A stretch of 64,000 bases of DNA from Ailurus styani (taxonomy: Eukaryota; Chordata; Mammalia; Carnivora; Ailuridae). The stretch covers positions 1,898,381 to 1,962,380 of the forward strand of contig LNAC01000066.1 of NCBI GenBank assembly GCA_002007465.1, given 5' to 3'. A program made the translations under genes and the position numbers. Shown here piece after piece: positions 51,501-54,901 of this stretch (within the stretch, counting starts at the first letter, position 1; every line of letters starts with the position of its first letter). Below the pieces are notes generated by a model. That model had not been told where the DNA came from, did no database searches, and worked only from the letters and a program-made list of their open reading frames with translations.

Positions 51501-54500
51501 CAGCACTGACGGATGGAAACCTGGTTCATCCTGGAGGGCCAGTTGCCCTCTTATATCCTCCAGGACACCCAGAAGCTCTGCCTAGGGAAGTGTAACCTGC
51601 CATAAGAATCAGAAGCTTCTTTAAAATACCAGTACTGCACCTCAGCCTAGACCAATTAAATTGCAATCTAGGGAAGGAGCTCAGGCACTGACTGGTATTT
51701 GTCAGAGGCTCCCAGGGGTGTCCAACAGGAAGCCTGAGCTGAGACCACAGGGCTACAGACACTGCCCTAGCCCCTGCATCAGTTCACAGAAGAGACTGAA
51801 GAGCTCCTCCAGGAGCTCAGAGTGTAGACTGTCATTCATCCAAAAGAGATTTATTGGAAGTCTACTATATAGACCAGGTCCTGTTCTAGGTTCATGCAGT
51901 CTTATCAGTGAAAAACAGGGACCCCTGCCCCCTTGGAGCTGCATTCTCACTTGAAGAGACAGACCCCCAAATGACACAAATAATAAATAAATAATCTAGA
52001 ACATGGGAAACTGATAGGGCTGAGGGAAGAAGTAAAAGGAGAGCAGAGAATTGGACGTTAGAGGGAGAGGTAAGTGACAGTGTTAAGTCAGGTGGTCAGA
52101 GCAGATCTCACTGCATAACTGACAGAACGAAAGACTCAAAATGGGAGAGGGAGTTAGCCATGCTTATGTAAGGGGGAAGAACATCCCAGGCAGAGGGAAC
52201 CACCACTGCAAAGGCCCTAACACAAGTGAGGACAGCAAGTGGTGAGTGTGGCTGGGTCACATGAGCACAGGGAACAGGATGAAGAGGAAGTGAAATCAAA
52301 GGAAATGAGGACCAGGCTCCACCATGTGACAGACACAGGAAGAGATTGTTGCAGGAGTGAAAATGAACAGCAGTTGAGTGCTTCCCGAATGTGCGCCACT
52401 GTCCATGACCTGCACCATCTCATTCACGGTCACTATATCCAGGAGGTGGGTGCTAGGATGCTCCCACTTTCCGGAAGAGGAAATCGAGGCTCAGTGGGGT
52501 AAAGTAACTTGTCCAAAGTCACACACCCATATCTACCCGGCTTTAAAGCCCGTGCACTTCACCTTTATGCTTTCAAGTCTGTGGAGAATGTCAAAGGGAA
52601 AGCGCTGGCATTAGGTGCTTTAAACTCACAAGAGAAAGGAGGCTCTAGCTAGCCCTTCACAGAGGGAGAGCAGAAGACCCTCTGTCTCCTCCAGGGGGTT
52701 CAACAGCAGACACTGTACTCAAGTTGAGCCAGCTATTCCTTGGCACCGAAACTCATGAAAAAGATTTTTGGGCACAGCAGAGAAAATGAGCTAGAGAATC
52801 AATAGTAACCATCACCCTCCAACAAAAAAAGAACAGATGAGACTAACTGACAGTCCCCCTCAGTCTTCACCGTGGAAGGAGCTGAGAAGAGAACTCCCCT
52901 GTATCCACAGCATTTATCAGCCCTCGCTTGAGTACAAGTGAGACAAATATAGACACGGCGACAGCATGGACAAAGGAAGGCACTGTCCGCCCTGGCAGAG
53001 ACTGAAGGGGCCCGACAACCAAATGTGATATGTGGATGCTGTTTGAGGCCTTATTCAAAGAGCTGAATTGTAAAAAGACATTTTTGAGACAATGAGGGGC
53101 ATTTTATTATGGCCAGGTATTATGTAATTGGGAGGAATTGTTGTCAGTTGTTTTAGCTTTGCTCATGCCCTCGTGGTTATGGAAGAAAATATCCAGATGT
53201 TTTGCTATCTCTGGGGGAGACGCATACAGCCAGAGAGAGGCAGGAATCAATACAATGTCTAAAGTGTGCTTTAAAATACTTCAGGGAAAAAAAAAACTTC
53301 AGCAAAATACAGTAGGTGAAGCAATGTAACAGACTCTTGATAACTACTGAATCTGGGTAATGGGCATGGGTGTATTTCTCCCCTTCGAGTGAAATTTTTC
53401 ATAATAGACTAATTTATGAATTTTTAATGGGATTGGCCAAGGGGCAGCAAGAGTGCACTGTGTTTGCAAGCAGAAGCCCTGGCCTTTGGGCTCAACTCTG
53501 CTACTTACCCAGGCTCCCTCCCTTCCCCCCCTCTGCTTCTTGGTCAAGTTAGTCATTTTAACTCTTTGACTTTTGGTTTTCTCATTTTTTAATTAGATAG
53601 AAATAACGTCCGGTTTTCAGAGGGGTTGGAAAGATTAAGTGAGAAAATGGGGGCAACCATACAGTCATGGGTGTGGCAGAAATGCAACGCAAGGAATTGC
53701 TGGTGTTATTAAATGCTGTTAGGTATTGAAAAACCAGCGCAAAGCCACCAGCAACCAATGCTATCTATCAAAAGTATAAGTTACCTTTGCTTCAAGATCC
53801 AGAAATATGGCCATAACATTAGTTCACATGGGCAAGGGAATTGCCTCATTTTTGTGTGGCCCTGTACATGATTCTCAGGGAACCTCCTTCAATATTCAAT
53901 TAACTAACACGATTGCTACCAACAGGTCATCTCAGGGATTCCAGTAGGTTTTCAGGGAGGATATATACCCTGCATATCTCTCTTCAAGCATAATTTAAAT
54001 TTTTATTTTGCAAAATTTCAGACCTCCAGAAAAGTTGCAAGAAGGGTGAAATGAGCATCCCTCTACCTTTGGCCTAAATGCGCGAACTGTTAACATCTTG
54101 CCACATTTCAGGTGCCATATATTTCTAACTCTGAAAGCTTCCAACAATGTATCAACCTTCAAGGCTGTTTGGAAGGGCAAGAGGGAGGGCAGGCAGAAAG
54201 TGGGGGGAAAACCTGCCAAGGAACGCAGAACGATGTTTCATTATACGGTATATTGGTTTTCGTGTAAGATAGATATGAAAGGACATTTCAGTGGGTGGAA
54301 AATAGGAACAGCACTTTTATTTTTTTTTCCACTGACTGGCCTGAGGAATAGCCTCCCAGCTCGTTTGTAAAAAATAGTAATAAGAGGAAGTACACCCTAA
54401 AATCTTGGCCACGCCCCCCTTTTACTCCCAAAGTTAGGAAGAATCCTATTAATTCATACACACTCTTGGGCACAGAATGCAAAAAGCAGGATGCAGACAG

Positions 54501-54901
54501 GTGAGGTCAGCCAGGAAGCATCAAGAGGCATTTAGGTGAAGCCGAATTCCCACCTGAGTCTTGGGCGGGGGAGGCCCCTGCAAACCAGCTACAGAGGCCC
54601 CTCCCAGGAAACATTCTTGCACACAGTCTTGCATTCAACAGCTACTCATCCCACACCTCTGTGGGCCTGGGCCAAGCACAACACAGCCAGAGGAAACCCA
54701 CAGGGTCTGCTTCTGCCTGCACCTGCCCCCAGTCTCCACCTGTCACCTTCAAGCTGTTCCCTCTCTGCCCCTCCCGCCTCCTTCCAGCGCCACCTGTCCC
54801 AGGAGGAGTTCTACCAGGTCTTCGGCATGACCATCTCCGAGTTTGACCGGCTGGCCCTCTGGAAGAGGAATGAACTGAAGAAGCAAGCCCGGCTGTTCTA
54901 G
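5715..54901 (+). CDS. ABLIM3: ABLIM3, actin-binding LIM protein 3 (partial gene, exons for C-terminal 534 residues)
   Basis: Nineteen coding exons join in phase to a 534-residue C-terminal fragment: 5715-5841, 9512-9605, 17071-17158, 29802-29860, 32022-32093, 36175-36330, 37880-37909, 38388-38517, 39220-39318, 40719-40766, 43114-43248, 44555-44619, 45841-45988, 47221-47250, 47823-47881, 48711-48771, 49487-49494, 50036-50116, 54788-54901. Domain order is LIM (residues 1-52), LIM (61-112), Ser/Tyr/Pro-rich linker (about 113-470) and villin headpiece (471-534). This is the architecture of the ABLIM family, cytoplasmic scaffolds on actin filaments and stress fibres. The third paralogue is chosen because the LIM, linker and headpiece sequences fit what I remember of human ABLIM3 much better than ABLIM1 or ABLIM2. 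The family protein is about 680 residues, so roughly 149 residues (LIM1-LIM2) lie upstream. No frameshift, in-frame stop or lost zinc ligand is seen. A database alignment was not possible. Confidence 0.93.
6718..7030 (+). repeat. Old interspersed repeat, unnamed family (copy 1)
   Basis: It has a recurring pattern: 'acccaattcaaacccacgta', then 'gagtttattgactca', 'cagctgaatccagggg', a TCTCTC stretch, and 'cctctatgttggatttgttctcaaac'. The same order of words occurs at 13836-14070 and about 44690-44880. I recognise it as a mammalian repeat but cannot name the family. Confidence 0.55.
7820..7960 (+). repeat. MIR fragment
   Basis: Sense MIR order: 'gtgaccttggcaaaggact', 'cttcctcatttataaaaac', 'agggataagaagacccacc', 'cacagggcggc'. 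Diverged. Confidence 0.65.
8630..8800 (+). repeat. MIR fragment
   Basis: Sense MIR order: 'ctggctttgaatccagctt', then 'agactgatagttttgacctcc' shortened by divergence, then 'gctgctgtaggaattcaatg'. Old copy. Confidence 0.55.
9260..9415 (+). mobile_element. MER5A-like hAT-Charlie remnant
   Basis: It has the MER5A words in order: 'ccagtggttcccaggtgca', 'cagattccggggcccccc', 'gagtttgcatttttaacaag'. This is a non-autonomous DNA transposon fossil, about 100 bp upstream of exon e2. Confidence 0.7.
9512..9605 (+). CDS. ABLIM3: ABLIM3 exon e2: end of LIM3, start of LIM4
   Basis: 94 nt, phase 2 in, phase 0 out; residues 44-74 plus the last base of K43. The acceptor is tcctcttgcag and the donor is GAG|GTGAGT. 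C49 and D52 complete the LIM3 zinc sites, and C61 and C64 open LIM4. The two domains share this exon with only eight residues between ligands, which is typical of tandem LIM units. Confidence 0.95.
10650..10800 (-). repeat. L2-like fragment
   Basis: The 'ggctttgcagccatttaggag', 'aaaggtattggagagttttaa', 'ggagcaacgtggtaagatt' order resembles the body of antisense L2 found again at 43720-43860. Weakly diagnostic. Confidence 0.45.
11478..11545 (+). repeat. Purine-rich (GA) tract
   Basis: About 68 nt is nearly all A and G (gagagaaagagaaagaggaa and similar). Such mirror-like polypurine tracts can be unstable and hard to sequence; the assembly gap starts 235 nt downstream. Confidence 0.85.
11780..12032. 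other. Assembly gap (253 N)
   Basis: A run of 253 N lies in the intron. The right edge is the T tract (tail) of an antisense CAN-SINE and the left edge is G-rich. No coding content is expected because the flanking exons join in phase. Confidence 0.99.
12033..12235 (-). mobile_element. CAN-SINE, antisense, bordered by the gap
   Basis: It reads T tract, 'aagattttatttatttattc', a GA-rich region, then the complement of the tRNA-like head ending 'ggactgagccccccaggggcc'. The tail side is cut by the N gap, so the left target-site duplicate cannot be seen. Confidence 0.93.
12465..12620 (-). repeat. MIR-like ancient SINE fragment
   Basis: 'gagctggaagagact', 'cctcctcattttacagatgag', 'ccaaggtcatacacg' is the pattern of an antisense MIR/MIR3-type element. 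Confidence 0.5.
12990..13668 (+). repeat. Old LTR-like interspersed repeat (unnamed)
   Basis: Segments such as 'gggatgaagcctccgtaa', 'ctggagagcttccggtggctg', 'gtgtttccctgagttctgtg', 'cagaagcacaggtgacaacc', 'ggcatctgaagtgggg' and 'cacccagctggtgtctc' fit a mammalian LTR-type repeat as I remember it. I cannot name the family and see no coding remnant of a provirus. Confidence 0.45.
13669..13806. repeat. Direct duplication flanking a single N, with (CA)n
   Basis: The block 13669-13740 (CCCC, a (CA)n run, then unique sequence ending aaaggacaca) is repeated at 13742-13806. The two copies are identical apart from the (CA)n length and the C run. A lone N at 13741 separates them. It is probably an unresolved contig overlap, not a biological duplication. 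Confidence 0.85.
13836..14070 (+). repeat. Old interspersed repeat, unnamed family (copy 2)
   Basis: Same word order as at 6718: 'actcaactagcttaggcc', 'aaatttatcagctcc', 'catagctggatccagggcc', 'gtgttagctttattctcagg'. Diverged copy. Confidence 0.55.
15338..15670 (+). mobile_element. Tigger-type DNA transposon, MER2-like, near complete
   Basis: A 333-bp element lies between TA dinucleotides (15336-15337 and 15671-15672), the Tc1/mariner-type target duplication. Its ends are inverted repeats: cacttaactcttaaacaaca at the left and the complement of cacttgacccttgaacaaca at the right. The interior 'gcaataaagtaagctaggga' fits MER2 as I remember it. It is non-coding. Confidence 0.85.
16312..16376. 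repeat. Compound simple repeat (CAAA)n-(TA)n-(GT)n
   Basis: Consecutive runs of AAAC units, TATA, ACACAC and GTGTGT form a short compound microsatellite. Likely length-polymorphic. Confidence 0.85.
16499..16610 (+). mobile_element. Old CAN-SINE, short tail
   Basis: The head 'gggcgccagactgactcagt', 'gatctcagggttgtgaattc' and 'gccccatgttgggtgtagag' is a diverged carnivoran tRNA-SINE, ending in an A-rich tail without the CT-rich block. No clear target-site duplication. Confidence 0.8.
17071..17158 (+). CDS. ABLIM3: ABLIM3 exon e3: core of LIM4
   Basis: 88 nt, phase 0 in, phase 1 out; residues 75-103 and the first base of G104. The acceptor is atttccacag and the donor is ACAG|GTAAGC. It supplies zinc ligands H81, C84, C87 and C90 of LIM4, in the H-x2-C-x2-C-x2-C spacing. 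Confidence 0.95.
18791..18998 (-). mobile_element. MER20, hAT-Charlie non-autonomous transposon, complete
   Basis: About 208 bp starts 'cagggtttctcaaccttcg' and ends 'ggttgagaaccaccg', the inverted ends of MER20. Flanks gcctagag (18783-18790) and gcctaaag (18999-19006) are an 8-bp target duplication with one mismatch, as expected for hAT elements. Confidence 0.88.
19530..19685 (+). repeat. MIR fragment
   Basis: Sense MIR order: 'tttttgaccttgggcaagtc', 'cctataaaatgggctaataa', 'cagtccctacaagacatgg'. Confidence 0.7.
19688..19850 (-). repeat. L2 3' end fragment
   Basis: 'ttcgttcattcattcaacaa' followed by 'gtgtgcccaatgttccc' and 'ctgccctcacggagctcac' is the complement of the L2 3' end. Confidence 0.7.
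20300..20428 (+). repeat. MIR fragment
   Basis: Sense MIR order: 'gactcctgggttcggttcaa', 'gctgtgaccttgagaaatga', 'ctcacctgcaaaatgagaat'. It runs directly into an L2 fragment. Confidence 0.65.
20435..20840 (-). repeat. L2 fragment
   Basis: 'tgctgtgtgccaggctctct', 'ataacgacaagctgtgataa' and 'aggtgcaaaggcccgctgtg' are antisense L2 words in the usual order. Confidence 0.6.
20939..20993. repeat. (GA)n microsatellite
   Basis: About 27 uninterrupted AG units, one of the longest perfect dinucleotide runs in the window. Uninterrupted runs of this length are usually polymorphic. Confidence 0.98.
21968..22196 (-). mobile_element. CAN-SINE A of a stacked pair
   Basis: Antisense: 'aagattttatttattt', (TTTA)n, GA-rich block, then the complement of the tRNA-like head ending 'gagccacccaggcgcccc'. 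It lies between copies 1 (21953-21967) and 2 (22197-22211) of the target sequence tattttcagaattct. Confidence 0.96.
22212..22398 (-). mobile_element. CAN-SINE B of a stacked pair
   Basis: A second antisense CAN-SINE with a T tract, GA-rich block and head ending 'gagccacccaggcgccc'. It lies between copies 2 and 3 (22399-22413) of tattttcagaattct. It differs from copy A in its body, so it is an independent insertion, not a duplication of A. Confidence 0.96.
23139..23468 (-). mobile_element. CR1/L3-like LINE endonuclease fragment with an open frame
   Basis: The minus strand is open for 109 codons. Residues about 30-45 ([19 protein letters not shown]) match the 'LDL-hydrophobic-LTN ... GDV' signature near the C-terminal end of the CR1/L3-clade endonuclease. 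A 'GH' remnant of the usual S-D-H catalytic motif follows, then a Lys/Arg-rich stretch and 'TLNYYAIIF', where the family has its TL-(D/N)-F turn. The catalytic Asp is lost and both ends are missing, so no enzyme is made. CR1-clade elements in mammals are very old, so an intact frame is unexpected. Assignment is from memory of the family, not a search. Confidence 0.62.
24718..24935 (-). repeat. MIR, long antisense copy
   Basis: 'caactaacacttgcacagtg', 'gctcacgacagacctctgag', 'tcagtggggagactgaggca' and 'ggtagctgacttgctctaga' follow the complement of nearly the whole MIR. Confidence 0.8.
25162..25560 (-). mobile_element. L1 LINE 3' region, antisense
   Basis: 'aaattaaccattttatggtg', 'cattttcaccccaaaaggaa', 'tctggcttctttcacttagc' and 'tttttatggctgaatgctat' are the complement of a mammalian L1 3' region. 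Dead fragment. Confidence 0.85.
26445..26622 (+). mobile_element. MER5A-like hAT-Charlie remnant
   Basis: 'gtggttctccactttggaat', 'gggccccgcccccaggag' and 'ggaatctgcattttaccagg' are MER5A words in order. Confidence 0.75.
26757..26875 (-). repeat. L2 3' end fragment
   Basis: 'tattcattcactccatgagtt' region with 'tatttattgagaat' and 'agaacttacattccagtct' is the complement of the L2 3' end. Confidence 0.6.
27383..27590 (+). mobile_element. CAN-SINE with expanded (CT)n
   Basis: The head 'cacctgcgtggctcagtcca' and B-box lead into a (TC)n run of about 24 units (27503-27551), then AATAAATAAA. Target-site duplication aaaata(c/g)agaggtggg at 27367-27382 and 27591-27606 with one mismatch. Confidence 0.94.
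29255..29760 (-). repeat. L2 tract ending just upstream of exon e4
   Basis: 'cattcattcattcaacaaata', 'ctcagccctgtccagaggag' and 'gaatgggtaggatttggaca' are antisense L2 words in order. The end lies about 40 bp before the e4 acceptor region. Confidence 0.6.
29802..29860 (+). CDS. ABLIM3: ABLIM3 exon e4: end of LIM4
   Basis: 59 nt, phase 1 in, phase 0 out; residues 105-123 plus two bases of G104. The acceptor is gctccccttag and the donor is AAG|GTAAGC. H109 and C112 complete the zinc ligands of LIM4. The exon ends in a Lys-rich segment that starts the linker. Confidence 0.95.
29861..32021 (+). other. ABLIM3: ABLIM3 intron e4-e5
   Basis: 2.16 kb, GT-AG. An antisense MIR-like part lies at about 30215-30365 and an antisense L1 tip at about 31373-31470. 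30500-31360 and 31480-32000 are AT-rich without a recognised element. Confidence 0.85.
31373..31470 (-). mobile_element. Carnivoran L1 3' tip, antisense, heavily truncated
   Basis: A T tract is followed by 'attattattccatcatatt' and 'tatagtacatcattagtttt', the complement of the carnivoran L1 3' end as I remember it. Only about 100 bp remain. Confidence 0.65.
32022..32093 (+). CDS. ABLIM3: ABLIM3 exon e5: linker with RRxS site
   Basis: 72 nt, phase 0 both ends; residues 124-147. The acceptor is ctctcccacag and the donor is TGC|GTATGT. It is Ser/Thr/Pro-rich and contains an Arg-Arg-Thr-Ser motif (S128), a basophilic-kinase consensus. Its symmetric phase would allow skipping without frameshift. 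Confidence 0.94.
32190..32345 (-). repeat. L2 3' end fragment
   Basis: 'ctaatatctcgcgtgcacct', 'gtgccagagactctgtgct' and 'cctgcccgcatgaagcacag' match the complement of the L2 3' end. Confidence 0.6.
32645..32950 (-). repeat. L2 3' end fragment
   Basis: 'cattcattcaacaaatgtgt', 'tgtcctcatgaccttgaatc' and 'gctcagacctgagagagaaa' are antisense L2 words. Confidence 0.6.
33555..33630. repeat. (GATA/GAGATA)n simple repeat
   Basis: Imperfect runs of gata and gagata units (atagagatatagatagagat and similar). Impure, so probably only mildly variable. Confidence 0.85.
35520..35730 (+). repeat. MIR, nearly full length
   Basis: 'gcttgaattctgattttgct', 'agctgtgtaaccttgggcaa', 'gttcattgacttctctgtgc' and 'cctaagtgctcaccaaatgt' follow MIR from head to 3' end. 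Confidence 0.85.
36175..36330 (+). CDS. ABLIM3: ABLIM3 exon e6: conserved linker segment
   Basis: 156 nt, phase 0 both ends; residues 148-199. The acceptor is ctcttccccag and the donor is GAG|GTATGG. This is the longest coding exon in the window and the best conserved linker block of the ABLIM family (segment starting [18 protein letters not shown]). Two internal GT sites, at AAG|GTTAAG and GAG|GTACAA, could act as cryptic donors. The open frame extends upstream through the acceptor, but only from a TTG. Confidence 0.95.
36331..37879 (+). other. ABLIM3: ABLIM3 intron e6-e7
   Basis: 1.55 kb with GT at the donor and AAG at the acceptor. It includes a sense MIR-like piece (about 37560-37700). 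A CT-rich tract (37808-37840) precedes exon e7. The rest, 36350-37550, shows nothing identifiable. Confidence 0.85.
37880..37909 (+). CDS. ABLIM3: ABLIM3 exon e7: 30-nt microexon
   Basis: 30 nt, phase 0 both ends; residues 200-209 ([10 protein letters not shown]). The acceptor ends gctcctaag: an AAG, not the preferred CAG or TAG, so it is weak. The CT-rich tract lies 40-70 nt upstream, far for a polypyrimidine tract, which suggests regulated use. The donor is CAG|GTAATC. The same ten residues occur in the family linker as I remember it. An ATG in frame lies 27 nt upstream. Confidence 0.88.
37910..38387 (+). other. ABLIM3: ABLIM3 intron e7-e8
   Basis: 478 nt, GT-AG, GC-rich. No repeat or gene is recognised in it. 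Confidence 0.85.
38388..38517 (+). CDS. ABLIM3: ABLIM3 exon e8: linker with RRAS site
   Basis: 130 nt, phase 0 in, phase 1 out; residues 210-252 and the first base of G253. The acceptor is ctcccccag and the donor is CTG|GTAAGG. It has Arg-Arg-Ala-Ser at S223 followed by Ser-Pro, and several Tyr-Ser and Ser-Pro pairs. Long antisense frames across it are shadows. Confidence 0.95.
38518..39219 (+). other. ABLIM3: ABLIM3 intron e8-e9
   Basis: 702 nt, GT-AG, GC-rich. I see no repeat or gene in it. Confidence 0.85.
39220..39318 (+). CDS. ABLIM3: ABLIM3 exon e9: linker, possible cassette exon
   Basis: 99 nt, phase 1 both ends; residues 254-285 with split codons 253 and 286. The acceptor is gcgctccag and the donor is CCAG|GTAGGC. 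Ser/Pro/Gln-rich with a His/Phe-containing end. Being 1/1 symmetric it can be skipped, joining e8 to e10 in frame, and I suspect it is absent from some transcripts. Confidence 0.85.
39590..39695 (+). repeat. MIR fragment
   Basis: 'cgcttttgcatcaaaactct', 'ggaaccttgtgacctcgggc' and 'cagttcctgaaattccctag' follow the sense MIR core. Confidence 0.6.
39696..40180 (-). repeat. L2 fragment
   Basis: 'gccaggcactgttctggccc', 'gatcctgccttcatggtgtt' and 'gggcaaaggccctgaaacac' match antisense L2 over about 480 bp. Confidence 0.75.
40719..40766 (+). CDS. ABLIM3: ABLIM3 exon e10: linker
   Basis: 48 nt, phase 1 both ends; residues 287-301 with split codons 286 and 302. The acceptor is gcctggcag and the donor is CATG|GTACGG. 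It contains the family block [12 protein letters not shown]. Symmetric, so skippable in frame. Confidence 0.93.
41100..41260 (+). mobile_element. MER5A-like hAT-Charlie remnant
   Basis: 'gttagaatcatgcggggtgc', 'cagacctactgaatcgctat' and 'ccaggtgattccgaagcccg' are MER5A words, ending 'ggaaaccactactctaag'. Confidence 0.7.
42470..42570 (-). repeat. MIR fragment
   Basis: 'aaaactgaggcagagagggg' and 'gccagaactcagcactgttg' are antisense MIR. Confidence 0.7.
43114..43248 (+). CDS. ABLIM3: ABLIM3 exon e11: Tyr/Ser/Pro-rich linker
   Basis: 135 nt, phase 1 both ends; residues 303-346 with split codons 302 and 347. The acceptor is tcctttgcag and the donor is AAAG|GTAGCG. It has several Tyr-Ser-Pro units ([11 protein letters not shown]) and a Trp-Thr-Tyr-His segment. 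Symmetric. Confidence 0.95.
43249..44554 (+). other. ABLIM3: ABLIM3 intron e11-e12
   Basis: 1.31 kb, GT-AG. An antisense L2 spans about 43335-43930. 43950-44530 holds nothing identified. Confidence 0.85.
43335..43930 (-). repeat. L2 fragment, long
   Basis: 'tgttcattcagcaaacacgt', 'gtccttgcccttgtggagga', 'ttgggtctctttcctaaaca' and 'tcgctttggctgtagggtgg' follow antisense L2 over nearly 600 bp. Confidence 0.7.
44555..44619 (+). CDS. ABLIM3: ABLIM3 exon e12: RRFS site and acidic block
   Basis: 65 nt, phase 1 in, phase 0 out; residues 348-368 with split codon 347. The acceptor is cttttggcag and the donor is AAG|GTAAGC. Arg-Arg-Phe-Ser gives S354 in a basophilic-kinase context, followed by Gly-Gly and a run of Glu/Asp. 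Confidence 0.94.
44690..44880 (+). repeat. Old interspersed repeat, unnamed family (copy 3)
   Basis: Words in the same order as at 6718 and 13836: 'ccaaattcaaacccacttag', 'ggtatggctagatccagctg', then a CTCTCT stretch. Most diverged of the three. Confidence 0.5.
44915..45535 (+). mobile_element. L1 LINE 3' end, 5'-truncated
   Basis: 'ccactggtaggagtggaaaa', 'tgacccaacaattgcactcc', 'ggtccatctgctcacaaatg', 'gactggtgactaccggggcc' and a terminal 'cctcaataaaaaatg' are the mammalian L1 ORF2 tail and 3' UTR. Broken frame, dead. Confidence 0.85.
45841..45988 (+). CDS. ABLIM3: ABLIM3 exon e13: conserved dematin/ABLIM segment
   Basis: 148 nt, phase 0 in, phase 1 out; residues 369-417 and the first base of S418. 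The acceptor is ccatgcccag and the donor is GGCT|GTAAGC. It begins with a short helical-looking stretch ([14 protein letters not shown]) shared across the family, then a Ser-rich, Pro-rich part. Confidence 0.95.
46490..46630 (-). repeat. MIR fragment
   Basis: 'cactttatagatgagagacc' and 'ttgcccaaggtcagtaagct' match antisense MIR. Confidence 0.7.
46670..46900 (-). repeat. MIR fragment
   Basis: 'aggcactgtgctaatacttt', 'cacaataaccctataaagga' and 'tccattttactatgagaaaa' match antisense MIR. Confidence 0.7.
47221..47250 (+). CDS. ABLIM3: ABLIM3 exon e14: 30-nt microexon
   Basis: 30 nt, phase 1 both ends; residues 419-427 (PRSHYLADS) with split codons 418 and 428. The acceptor is tctcttgcag and the donor is AGCG|GTACGT, both strong. 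Symmetric, so skippable without frameshift. Confidence 0.92.
47251..47822 (+). other. ABLIM3: ABLIM3 intron e14-e15
   Basis: 572 nt, GT-AG. I recognise no repeat or gene in it. Confidence 0.85.
47823..47881 (+). CDS. ABLIM3: ABLIM3 exon e15: SKSASLP segment
   Basis: 59 nt, phase 1 in, phase 0 out; residues 429-447 with split codon 428. The acceptor is gtttctttgcag and the donor is AGG|GTAAGA. The motif [16 protein letters not shown] is a family signature shared with ABLIM1 as I remember it. Confidence 0.95.
47965..48195 (-). repeat. L2 fragment, split by a SINE
   Basis: 'cagatatttattgaaagctt' and 'cctctgccccttggagcttc' are antisense L2; the element appears to resume after the SINE near 48412 ('atagagctgccagagcagat'). 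Confidence 0.65.
48218..48408 (-). mobile_element. CAN-SINE, antisense
   Basis: 'taaagattttatttatttat', GA-rich block, then the complement of the tRNA-like head ending 'gagccacccaggtgcccc'. Short near-repeats ttacaatttta (48198) and ttgcaatttta (48409) suggest a target-site duplication with one mismatch. Confidence 0.93.
48711..48771 (+). CDS. ABLIM3: ABLIM3 exon e16
   Basis: 61 nt, phase 0 in, phase 1 out; residues 448-467 and the first base of E468. The acceptor is gcccctgcag and the donor is CGCG|GTGAGT. It encodes an Asp/His/Tyr/Asn-containing piece just before the headpiece. It ends out of phase with e18, so the 8-nt exon e17 is needed to restore the frame. Confidence 0.93.
48772..49486 (+). 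other. ABLIM3: ABLIM3 intron e16-e17
   Basis: 715 nt, GT-AG. No repeat recognised. The 3' end is a strong pyrimidine tract (tctcttttctctctgcag), as expected for recognising a tiny exon. Confidence 0.85.
49487..49494 (+). CDS. ABLIM3: ABLIM3 exon e17: 8-nt microexon
   Basis: Only 8 nt (AATACAAG), phase 1 in, phase 0 out. It completes Glu468 and encodes Tyr469-Lys470. The acceptor is ctctctgcag and the donor is GTAAAG. Without it, e16 (ends phase 1) cannot join e18 (starts phase 0), and the resulting Glu-Tyr-Lys leads straight into the headpiece IYPYE. Phase logic supports it strongly, but no transcript was seen. Confidence 0.88.
49495..50035 (+). other. ABLIM3: ABLIM3 intron e17-e18
   Basis: 541 nt, GT-AG. 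No repeat or gene recognised; CT-rich just before the e18 acceptor. Confidence 0.85.
50036..50116 (+). CDS. ABLIM3: ABLIM3 exon e18: villin headpiece, N-terminal part
   Basis: 81 nt, phase 0 both ends; residues 471-497. The acceptor is tctcctcag and the donor is GAG|GTGAGT. It has the headpiece start (YPYELLLV) and the family VDRTRLE segment. The headpiece binds the side of F-actin. Confidence 0.96.
50540..50730 (+). repeat. MIR fragment
   Basis: 'cagcttggccaagtaacaac', 'cctctgtggagaggggcagt' and 'tcggcacagagtctggcagt' follow sense MIR. Confidence 0.55.
51598..51760 (+). mobile_element. MER5A-like hAT-Charlie remnant
   Basis: 'ataagaatcagaagcttctt', 'cagtactgcacctcagccta' and 'ctggtatttgtcagaggctc' are MER5A words, diverged. 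Confidence 0.55.
51835..52320 (-). repeat. L2 fragment
   Basis: 'ccaggtcctgttctaggttc', 'acccctgcccccttggagct', 'gactcaaaatgggagaggga' and 'ctgcaaaggccctaacacaa' follow antisense L2 over nearly 500 bp. Confidence 0.75.
52370..52590 (-). repeat. MIR, long antisense copy
   Basis: 'cagttgagtgcttcccgaat', 'gaagaggaaatcgaggctca' and 'aacttgtccaaagtcacaca' match the complement of MIR. Confidence 0.75.
54788..54901 (+). CDS. ABLIM3: ABLIM3 exon e19: headpiece core and stop
   Basis: 114 nt including TAG at 54899-54901, phase 0 in; residues 498-534. The acceptor is ctccttccag. It encodes the headpiece helical subdomain, with the buried Phe residues at the usual spacing (EEFYQVFGM), the Leu-Trp-Lys motif and the basic C-terminal Lys-Lys-x3-Leu-Phe end that contacts actin. 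The protein ends exactly where the family does. Confidence 0.97.
   Translation, partial: RHLSQEEFYQVFGMTISEFDRLALWKRNELKKQARLF

Larger units (their letters stand above)
50117..54787 (+). other. ABLIM3: ABLIM3 last intron e18-e19
   Basis: 4.67 kb, GT-AG. It contains a sense MIR (50540-50730), a MER5A-like element (51598-51760), an antisense L2 (51835-52320), an antisense MIR (52370-52590), and a MIR-like piece (about 53470-53720). 50740-51590 and 52600-53460 show nothing identified; 53730-54480 is AT-rich without a recognised element. Confidence 0.85.

Noticed and set aside
5715..54901. Assignment to ABLIM1 or ABLIM2 instead of ABLIM3
   Set aside because: LIM3/LIM4, the linker blocks and the headpiece end differ from what I recall of the other paralogues and fit ABLIM3 throughout.
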